Assembly: GCA_001751005.1 (NCBI GenBank)
Contig: MAXL01000224.1
Coordinates: 1-5,395 of the forward strand
DNA length: 5,395 bases
Origin: Desulfobacterales bacterium S5133MH16
GTDB lineage: Bacteria; Desulfobacterota; Desulfobacteria; Desulfobacterales; UBA11574
Direction of reading: 5' to 3'
The notes under the pieces are model-generated. The model did not search any database. It was not told the DNA's origin and saw only the letters and a program-made list of their open reading frames with translations. How positions within the stretch are numbered: the stretch's first letter is position 1; the number at the start of each line of letters is the position of its first letter. Both the position numbers and the translations under genes were made by a program. Positions 1-5,395 of the stretch are shown in pieces.

Positions 1-45
1 GATAGCCTCACCATCTCTTACTTCTTCTAAGATAGCCTCACCATC
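1..45 (-). repeat. 30-bp direct repeat, 1.5 copies visible, in coding sequence
   Basis: The plus-strand 15-mer GATAGCCTCACCATC occurs at 1-15 and 31-45, separated by 15 bp. Read on the minus strand it encodes DGEAI twice in frame with the spacer LEEVR, giving a unit DGEAILEEVR. Only one and a half units are inside the window, so it cannot be told whether this is a long tandem array or a single duplication. Confidence 0.6.
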
Positions 46-183
46 GACGCCAATAGGTATCCATAATACTATTTCCTTTTTCTTTATCTTCTCCCCTTTC
101 GCCCAAATTTTATGCTTTAAGACAGTTGTTATGCCAACTAGGAAAACTAATGCTATAGCGAGTATGAAAGCTACTTTTTTCAT
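1..183 (-). CDS. Start of a small Lys-rich exported or membrane-anchored protein with a repeat (3' end outside the window)
   Basis: This is an open frame of 61 codons from ATG at 183 to the window edge with no stop, so the gene is truncated at its 3' end. The start is supported by AAGGAGGAG placed 9 nt upstream. The protein begins MKK followed by a hydrophobic stretch (about residues 4-22), which is a signal peptide or N-terminal anchor. A basic segment follows (KHKIWAKGEKIKKK, residues 23-36), then IVLWIPIGVDGEAI. The motif DGEAI occurs at residues 47-51 and again at 57-61, exactly 10 residues apart and encoded by an identical 15-bp DNA repeat, so a decapeptide repeat may continue beyond the window. 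Ile is mostly ATA and the region is AT-rich, unlike the neighbouring gene. An in-frame ATG at 240 could add 19 basic residues but has no good ribosome site. I do not recognise the family, and no function is proposed beyond export to the membrane or envelope. Confidence 0.72.
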   Translation of the reverse strand, partial: MKKVAFILAIALVFLVGITTVLKHKIWAKGEKIKKKEIVLWIPIGVDGEAILEEVRDGEAI

Positions 184-190
184 CGTACTT

Positions 191-199
191 CTCCTCCTT
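191..199 (-). promoter_or_regulatory. Ribosome binding site that sets the start at 183
   Basis: On the minus strand the sequence reads AAGGAGGAG, then 9 nt, then ATG AAA AAA. This near-perfect anti-16S match at standard spacing shows that translation starts at 183, within a stretch where a longer overlapping frame (110-340) could mislead annotation. Confidence 0.8.
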
Positions 200-254
200 T
201 TTGATGGATTTACATCTGATTTTTGTTTCACTCGGCTCATCTTTCCAGTAATAA

Positions 255-268
255 CTAAATAGATTTAG
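255..268. promoter_or_regulatory. 14-bp perfect palindrome, possible operator
   Basis: The sequence CTAAATAGATTTAG is a perfect inverted repeat with 6-bp arms and a 2-nt centre. It ends 72 nt upstream of the ATG at 183, a plausible position for a dimeric regulator. It is AT-rich and short, so chance is a real alternative. Confidence 0.2.
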
Positions 269-296
269 CCTTCTTCTAATACCTATTCTCCTATCA

Positions 297-318
297 CCCC
301 CCCCTCTTTTTTTAAAAA
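297..318. repeat. Adjoining homopolymer runs C8, T7, A5
   Basis: The plus strand carries eight C (297-304), then TC, then seven T (307-313) and five A (314-318). On the minus strand this is A7 then G8, between the end of the barrel gene and the start of the small exported gene. Such runs are prone to strand slippage. They are non-coding under the annotation given here. Confidence 0.5.
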
Positions 319-343
319 GTTTTGATAAGTCGTGAAACATAAA

Positions 344-3300
344 TTAGAATGACAGTGTTAACCGAACCAAAATCAAATGCTCCGGGTAGACTGCCGGATT
401 AGCTGGATCCGTATCCAGGTATTTGAACGTTTCGTTAAACAGGTTTTTGCATTCAACGCTTAAAATACCATAGCGATCAGGCAGGCGATAACTTAGGGTC
501 GCATCTACCACCCAGAACTCATCACTATCTTTTGTGGAGTTTTTCGTACTTGGATCTACAAATTTACCGGATTGATCCACATAAGCCGCCTTAACCCCCG
601 CAGATAATCCGGACGGATGGTAAAAGTTGATCCCAAAAGGCAGTTTATGGGTCTTGAGATAGGTAAATTGCTCTATACCTATTGCCTCAATATCTCTTTC
701 AAATCGTTCGTATTGATACTCTGCACTTAGAGATAGCCAGCGGTGTGGGGTCCAGTAAAAATAGGCCCGACCCAGCCTTTGCTCCCAATCAGCCTCCCGT
801 TTCTCCAGAATTGTGCCTACTGAGTGTCCATAGGGGATTTCAAGATCGCGCTGAGATATTTCCACACCGCCGTACAAGGCTGAAGTGAATTTTTGATCAA
901 CAGCGATTCCGTATCGCCAGGAGTCCGTCCCATTTGAGTCATCAAAGAACTGATTGAAGCCGGCCACCTGGGTGGGCTCGATGGTCTGGTTTGATATCAA
1001 CGTCCTTTTAAAAACTCTGAAGGCCGCAGCCCGTAATGTGGTATTCTGAAAAGGATTCCAGGTCATCCCGAATTTTGGGTTGAACTGGTCAGTGTCCAAA
1101 TCATAAAGTCCTCCATCGAATAAATCCGCACTTCCTCCTAAGGTCCAGATGAACTTTTCCGGGTATTTGACTTGGGAATACACATAAAAATTGGTATGTT
1201 GGATATCGGTTCGAGCGGGAGGTGGAACGGGAAGCGCTATTGGCGGAATGCCTGGAATAATCAAATAATCGGTCCATATATCTTCTCGGTCCGCGTCGAA
1301 GTATCCGGCGCCCATAATGATGTTGAATCGATCATGGCGGAGCTGATATTGAGCCTCAGCTGTGTAGCCGTCTATTTCTGTTTCCCACTCGAACGAAATT
1401 TCGAAAGGTGGCGCAGGTGGCGGAAAAGGAATCATTCTTTGGTCGTCAGAATCGGCATCCTGGTATATGATGGATGCAATAAAATCGGAATGGGGTGAAA
1501 AGGCTTGACGGAAGCCAAATCGGAAGGACTCGGTGTCCCGCTCCTTTCTCAGATTGGTCCAAAAATTATCCGGGTCAAAAAGACGCGTGAGATCACCTGT
1601 TTCTTTGTTTGTATTTCGATATTCAGCCTGGATGCTTGTCTTGTGTGACAGGCTCGCCTGGGCGAATACGTTATAAATGTCATGATCCTGGTCATTGTTT
1701 TCCCGAAATCCGTCTGTTTCATAATGAAGCTGGCCGGCGCTGAGTGATACCTTGTCATATACTCCGGAAAAGACAAGATCATTACCCTGGGTGTTATTTC
1801 CGCCCACAACAACGTCGGCTTGCAAGGCCATCCGGTTTCGCTGAAAGAGCGGATTAAACTCGTTAAAGGATGGGGCCGACGGCCCGGAACCTTCCAATAT
1901 TTTCAGATTGCTCTCGGCCATTTGCGGCTGGATCGGCGTAATGTTAATGGGCTGCAAAAGCTGAGATTGGAGGAGCTCACTAACCCTGGCGATTTCATGC
2001 CTGGGTAGAGCGGCATAAGAGTCGGCTAAGAACCGGTGGGCGGAAAAGTTGCCCGGATCGGTGTTAACCGATTTCCAGCCCTCCACCAAACCAAGTTGTT
2101 GGAAGCCCAGATTATTATAGATCCTGGCAAGGCTCGAGCTTCGTGCAGCCAGATCCGAATCGAGCAACAGCTTGGAACGGTAAACAGCACGGTTGTCGTT
2201 GAGTTCGATCGATTTTTGCAGGTCCTGCAAAGCCTCGACCGGCCGGTTCACGGTCTGTTTTCGGATCGCATCGTAAAACCAGGGTGTTGGATCTTGTGGA
2301 TCGAGCTCCTTGGCAACGGCATACTCGCGCCCGTCCAGGTTCGTGCGTTTTTCTTCATAGTAAACCTTTCCCAGATAGCTGCGGATAAGGGAATTGTTGG
2401 GGTCCAGACTCGCGGCAATCTCGATCTCCCTTCCGCCATCTTTTAAGTTACCCTCCCGAATTTTGGCAAGGCCCAGGCCCAGTCTCGGAAGGGAATCCGC
2501 CTGATCCAATTCAATGGCTTTTTCAAAAGCCTTTTTAGATTCTTTTGTTTCAATCTGTGTCAGATAGGCAAATCCCAAAACGGTCTGCGTTCTGGAAAGG
2601 TTCGGATCCAAGGCCACGGCCTTTTGTGCCGCCTCAAGGGCTTGATCGAGCTCTCCGAACGAAGACCACAGCTCGGCTAGTCTGGCCCATGCCAGAGCAT
2701 TCTCAGGTGCCAGCTTCACCGCCGCTTCAAGACTATCCCGAGCACTTTTTAGATCGAAACCCGCCTGCTGTGCGTATGAAAGAGCGATCTGTGCCGTAGC
2801 GGATTCAAGATCTGTCTCGATGGCCTTCTGGGCAAAATTGAGGGCTTTTTCTTTCTCGTTTTGTACCACAGCGATGATGGATTGGAGCGCAATGGCATCG
2901 GTGTATTTCGGGTCCAGTTTCAAGGCGTTCTCGATATCGACTTTTGCCTCATCAACCCGTCCCACAGAAAGCAGCGATGACGCCCGATGCGCCAAAAAGC
3001 GCGGGTTGCTGGTATCTTCTTCAATCCGGACTTCTTCAGGGTGAGCATAGATGACGGGTGGATAGTACAATGCCCATCGGACCGCATCCCGGGGACGCAC
3101 CACAACACGTAATACAGGAGCTTTCCCTTTCTCGGCTACTGCCGATTGACCACTGGAAAGAACCAGACTTCCGGCCTCGTTTTCGGCCAACACCTTTCCT
3201 TCAAATATCGATAGAAATGTTTGAGCGCGGTCAACCCTGACATAAAATTCCGTGCCTTCCACGCCGCCGTTAACAAAAGGTGTGGCCAGTTTTAAGCTGC

Positions 3301-3673
3301 GGGGAATGCGGCTGAAAAAATGAGCAGCACCCTTAAGCAGTCTGATCAAAAGCGTTTGTTTTTTCTCTACATCCATGAAGGTGATAACGCTGTTCTGGTC
3401 GAGGCGGAGGGTAGCGCCATTGTAAAGAACAAGGGCTGCCCGGCTATTTTCCTGGACCCGAATCATATCACCAATACAACAGGTGTCGTTCAAATGGACA
3501 GGCGTCCAGTGTGTTGTATCTATTCTTCGAACCTGAACGGTGCCCTGAATCGATACAATCTTGCCCACCCATTCCTCAGATGGTTCTGAAGCCCAGGAGG
3601 TGGAGGATAGAACCCCTACAAGAATGCTAATAAGTAGTGCCGAAATTAAGATGCGGAATTTAATGGGTATCAT
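344..3673 (-). CDS. Outer-membrane beta-barrel protein with N-terminal FecR domain and TPR array
   Basis: The protein has 1109 residues. Residues 1-28 are a signal peptide (basic start, hydrophobic core, likely cleavage after SWA). Residues about 36-190 are a FecR domain: GKIVSIQGTVQVRR, then GDMIRV, NSRAALVLYNGATLRLDQ and TPFVNGGVEGTEFYV. Eight TPRs follow in exact 34-residue register, starting at 224, 258, 292, 326, 360, 394, 428 and 462, several closing with the LDP-type end. Residues 496-605 form a linker with more TPR-like helices (EGWKSVNTDPGN, LPRHEIARVSELLQ). From about 610 to the end, alternating aromatic-rich strands make a barrel, with a TonB-receptor-like terminus (ECKNLFNETF, final LTLSF with C-terminal Phe). 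No plug domain, STN domain or TonB box is visible, so calling it a TonB-dependent receptor is uncertain. The start at 3673 has AAGGAGGT 9 nt upstream; an upstream in-frame ATG at 3727 lies inside the cyclase gene and is rejected. The FecR and TPR parts should be periplasmic and the barrel in the outer membrane. The ligand is unknown. It is probably co-transcribed with the upstream cyclase and works with it in signalling (inference). Confidence 0.9.
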   Translation of the reverse strand: MIPIKFRILISALLISILVGVLSSTSWASEPSEEWVGKIVSIQGTVQVRRIDTTHWTPVHLNDTCCIGDMIRVQENSRAALVLYNGATLRLDQNSVITFMDVEKKQTLLIRLLKGAAHFFSRIPRSLKLATPFVNGGVEGTEFYVRVDRAQTFLSIFEGKVLAENEAGSLVLSSGQSAVAEKGKAPVLRVVVRPRDAVRWALYYPPVIYAHPEEVRIEEDTSNPRFLAHRASSLLSVGRVDEAKVDIENALKLDPKYTDAIALQSIIAVVQNEKEKALNFAQKAIETDLESATAQIALSYAQQAGFDLKSARDSLEAAVKLAPENALAWARLAELWSSFGELDQALEAAQKAVALDPNLSRTQTVLGFAYLTQIETKESKKAFEKAIELDQADSLPRLGLGLAKIREGNLKDGGREIEIAASLDPNNSLIRSYLGKVYYEEKRTNLDGREYAVAKELDPQDPTPWFYDAIRKQTVNRPVEALQDLQKSIELNDNRAVYRSKLLLDSDLAARSSSLARIYNNLGFQQLGLVEGWKSVNTDPGNFSAHRFLADSYAALPRHEIARVSELLQSQLLQPINITPIQPQMAESNLKILEGSGPSAPSFNEFNPLFQRNRMALQADVVVGGNNTQGNDLVFSGVYDKVSLSAGQLHYETDGFRENNDQDHDIYNVFAQASLSHKTSIQAEYRNTNKETGDLTRLFDPDNFWTNLRKERDTESFRFGFRQAFSPHSDFIASIIYQDADSDDQRMIPFPPPAPPFEISFEWETEIDGYTAEAQYQLRHDRFNIIMGAGYFDADREDIWTDYLIIPGIPPIALPVPPPARTDIQHTNFYVYSQVKYPEKFIWTLGGSADLFDGGLYDLDTDQFNPKFGMTWNPFQNTTLRAAAFRVFKRTLISNQTIEPTQVAGFNQFFDDSNGTDSWRYGIAVDQKFTSALYGGVEISQRDLEIPYGHSVGTILEKREADWEQRLGRAYFYWTPHRWLSLSAEYQYERFERDIEAIGIEQFTYLKTHKLPFGINFYHPSGLSAGVKAAYVDQSGKFVDPSTKNSTKDSDEFWVVDATLSYRLPDRYGILSVECKNLFNETFKYLDTDPANPAVYPEHLILVRLTLSF

Positions 3674-3682
3674 GGCTTTCCT

Positions 3683-3690
3683 ACCTCCTT
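3683..3690 (-). promoter_or_regulatory. Ribosome binding site that sets the start at 3673
   Basis: On the minus strand AAGGAGGT sits 9 nt before ATG ATA CCC, whose product begins with a clean signal peptide. This excludes the longer in-frame start at 3727, whose 18 extra residues would be translated partly from this ribosome site and would spoil the signal sequence. The site lies in the 43-nt gap after the cyclase stop codon, consistent with one operon and independent translation initiation. Confidence 0.85.
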
Positions 3691-3716
3691 CTATAAGATG
3701 TAATTGAGGCGACTGA

Positions 3717-5395
3717 TTACAAAACAAGTTCTAATTTGTTTCTGAGGCGAACCCATCCCTCCCACATTTCGACAGGCGGGTTCGCTCTGTACTTCTCACA
3801 CAAATTCAAATAAAAAATCGAAGGTCCATCTTGCTCATAGATTTTCGAGGACTCATAAAACGCTTGGATTGCTTCTTCCCAGGATTGTTGATAATACGCA
3901 TTCAATCCTTCCGTAAAAATTGCACAAACGTTTCTCTGTTGCTCGCTGGATTCTTCTGTTCGAGATATTAATTCATAAACAGTAACCGGCTTTGATTTCC
4001 CAACGAAAATAAATTCTCCAAGCTTTCTTGTCAGAAAACCGTCAACCTGAACAAGCACTTCTTCAGATGCCAATATCTGTGTGCCAAGGTATTTATTCAA
4101 TTTCTCAATTCTTGAAGCCGTATTGACGATATCTCCGACAGGACGATATTCATAATGATCGATAGCGCCTATGCTGCCAAGCGATATGTATCCGGAATGC
4201 AAACCCATGCGAGTACGAAGATGAAGCGTATCAAAATCATGTTTGAACTTTTGCACGGCATTGGAAATATCCAGGGCCGCGAAGCATGCTTTTTTTCTGA
4301 GCGCAGTATCAGGGTTTGCAGTTGCCCAAATCGATAACATGGAATCTCCCTTGATGTCCGACACGAAACCTTCATATTGCCTGACCGGTTGGAAAACAGC
4401 TTCATAGTATTTATTCATGAAGCTGGTAAGTTTTTTTGGATCCATATTTTCTGACAGGGAAGTATATTGTTCTGCATCTGAAAATAAACAAGTCCCAAAG
4501 ACTGTTTCGATATTTGTTTTGATATCTCCCAGATTTTTGGCTAGCCGGCCCACTATTTTTTCAGGCAGATAGTATTCAAAAGCCCTCCTGATGTTCTTAC
4601 GCTCCTTACTCGTTTCGAAAAACTTCCACAGGATAATGCCAAAGTAGGCTATAGGCGCCTGAAAAAACAAAGGTATAACAACCGGATACCAAATGCCGGC
4701 ATTGTTGAATTGATACAGAGCAACACCTATATAAAGTGCGCTTATGCTAATTACACATAAAGCGGCGATCAAGGGCGGGATAAAAAAACACAGGATGCCC
4801 AGCAAAACTCCCCAGAGAAAAATTGTGGCATGATGTGAAGGAAAAACGAGCGGCTGAACCGGCTTGTCCTCCAGCAGATTTGCAAAAGCACTTGCCGCAA
4901 TTTCAACGCCGCTGATATCCATACCATTAGGTTGAGAAAAAACGGTATAAAAGCCGTCTTTTTGTTCGAGGCGTAAGTTCTCTGAAAGCCCAACAAACAC
5001 GGCTTTGCCTCTCAAATCAAGTTGCCCTTGGTTGACAACCGATTTTTCATGGTATTGCAGCAATTGATGGTAGGAAACCGTCTCAATCGTCCCGGAAGGA
5101 CCATAAAAATTCAGGTAGCGGTCTTCGGGGCCTTGATATATTTTTATAAGTGATTTAAGAATCCGCTTCTTCTTTACATCAAAAGCTTTTGAATTCTGAA
5201 TCTCCTCTATCATTTTCTTTCCAATCAATGGATTTTCTTTAAAAAGATTTCTCAGAATCAGGATACTCTCTTCAACCCATCTATTCCTAATAATGGTATC
5301 CCTATCATGAAGCAGTTTCACCGTTTGAGATGGACTGACCTTCTCCAGCAATTGGATAAATTCATCATATACCTTAGACACGAAGATCTGGAACA
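3717..5395 (-). CDS. CHASE2-domain membrane adenylate/guanylate cyclase (5' end outside the window)
   Basis: This is a class III nucleotide cyclase predicted to make cAMP or cGMP. The frame is open to the window edge: codons for FQIF precede the GTG at 5381, so the true start lies outside. Residues are numbered from that GTG. Residues 1-180 are the C-terminal half of a periplasmic CHASE2 sensor (YLNFYGPSGTIETVSYHQLL, LRGKAVFVG, GMDISGVEIAASAFANLL). Three membrane segments lie at about 184-202, 203-224 and 231-255, followed by a coupling helix (RRAFEYYLPEKIVGRL). The catalytic domain is about 290-471: metal-binding Asp302 (LFSDAEQYTSLSE) and Asp346 (IKGDSMLSIW), and transition-state Asn420 and Arg424 (VGDIVNTASRIE). 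All four catalytic residues are present, so it should be active. The usual purine-selecting Lys and Asp/Thr positions hold Asp342 and Arg413, so the choice between ATP and GTP cannot be read. A TPR-like tail (about 485-545) closes the protein, as is common in CHASE2 cyclases. The FecR-TPR-barrel gene follows after 43 nt. Confidence 0.92.
   Translation of the reverse strand, partial: FQIFVSKVYDEFIQLLEKVSPSQTVKLLHDRDTIIRNRWVEESILILRNLFKENPLIGKKMIEEIQNSKAFDVKKKRILKSLIKIYQGPEDRYLNFYGPSGTIETVSYHQLLQYHEKSVVNQGQLDLRGKAVFVGLSENLRLEQKDGFYTVFSQPNGMDISGVEIAASAFANLLEDKPVQPLVFPSHHATIFLWGVLLGILCFFIPPLIAALCVISISALYIGVALYQFNNAGIWYPVVIPLFFQAPIAYFGIILWKFFETSKERKNIRRAFEYYLPEKIVGRLAKNLGDIKTNIETVFGTCLFSDAEQYTSLSENMDPKKLTSFMNKYYEAVFQPVRQYEGFVSDIKGDSMLSIWATANPDTALRKKACFAALDISNAVQKFKHDFDTLHLRTRMGLHSGYISLGSIGAIDHYEYRPVGDIVNTASRIEKLNKYLGTQILASEEVLVQVDGFLTRKLGEFIFVGKSKPVTVYELISRTEESSEQQRNVCAIFTEGLNAYYQQSWEEAIQAFYESSKIYEQDGPSIFYLNLCEKYRANPPVEMWEGWVRLRNKLELVL

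Larger units (their letters stand above)
184..343. other. AT-rich intergenic region between the FecR-TPR-barrel gene and the small exported gene
   Basis: These 160 nt hold no convincing gene. They contain the ribosome site of the downstream gene (191-199), a 14-bp palindrome (255-268) and adjoining homopolymer runs (297-318). I found no GC-rich hairpin followed by a T-run on the minus strand, so no intrinsic terminator is called after the barrel gene. No clear sigma-70 -35/-10 pair was seen either; TTAGAA and AGTTAT, 17 nt apart on the minus strand, is only a weak candidate. The small gene may have its own promoter here or may be read through from upstream. Confidence 0.5.

Noticed and set aside
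298..330. Possible terminator near the TTTTTAAAAAAAG stretch on the minus strand
   Set aside because: It has no GC-rich stem followed by a T-run; the only pairings found are AT-only or have a long loop.
110..340. Minus-strand open frame of 76 codons starting at ATG 340
   Set aside because: It overlaps the well-supported gene starting at 183 in another frame, has no ribosome site, passes through the homopolymer runs and gives a low-complexity basic product.
184..343. Cyclic-di-GMP or other riboswitch upstream of the gene at 183
   Set aside because: No conserved riboswitch core or paired stems could be made out in the 160-nt gap.
2036..2446. Plus-strand open frame of 136 codons, and similar plus-strand frames at 1172-1498, 3320-3589 and 2545-2799
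   Set aside because: They lie opposite clearly coding TPR, FecR and barrel sequence and show no recognisable domains; they are antisense shadows.
3104..3568. Naming the protein a FecR anti-sigma regulator
   Set aside because: There is no cytoplasmic anti-sigma segment or internal membrane helix and no ECF sigma gene in the window; only the FecR-type periplasmic domain is shared.
3674..3727. Longer start of the FecR-TPR-barrel gene at ATG 3727
   Set aside because: It lies within the cyclase coding region, has no ribosome site of its own, and the added residues are encoded by the Shine-Dalgarno region of the better start at 3673.
4769..4996. Minus-strand frames at 4769-4996, 4169-4405, 2920-3108, 2248-2439 and 1549-1812
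   Set aside because: They are out-of-frame shadows on the same strand as well-supported genes, with no domain content of their own.

Overview
The window looks like part of a Gram-negative chromosome. It encodes a protein with a signal peptide, a FecR domain, TPRs and an outer-membrane beta-barrel ending in Phe, beside a CHASE2-type membrane nucleotide cyclase. This pairing and the moderate GC content fit Desulfobacterota ('deltaproteobacteria') or a nearby phylum of environmental bacteria. That placement is an inference from gene style, not from a marker gene.

All convincing genes lie on the minus strand, so transcription runs from high to low coordinates. First (3717-5395) is a class III nucleotide cyclase whose 5' end is cut off by the window edge. 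Its visible part is the C-terminal half of a periplasmic CHASE2 sensor, three membrane segments, a cyclase catalytic domain and a short TPR-like tail. After a 43-nt gap with a strong Shine-Dalgarno sequence comes a gene for a 1109-residue exported protein (344-3673). It joins a signal peptide, a FecR domain, eight TPRs in exact 34-residue register, a linker module and a roughly 500-residue beta-barrel. After a 160-nt AT-rich gap with homopolymer runs and a small palindrome, a third gene starts at 183 and leaves the window at base 1. It encodes a Lys-rich exported or membrane-anchored protein that enters a 30-bp in-frame repeat.

The first two genes are probably one operon and one signalling unit. 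The barrel would sit in the outer membrane, its FecR and TPR parts in the periplasm, and the CHASE2 domain of the cyclase would face the same compartment. An outer-membrane or envelope cue could then be relayed to cytoplasmic cyclic-nucleotide synthesis, instead of to an ECF sigma factor as in the classical FecA-FecR-FecI system. The domain layout is read from the sequence; the relay is inference. No RNA genes, insertion sequences, CRISPR arrays or convincing intrinsic terminators were seen.
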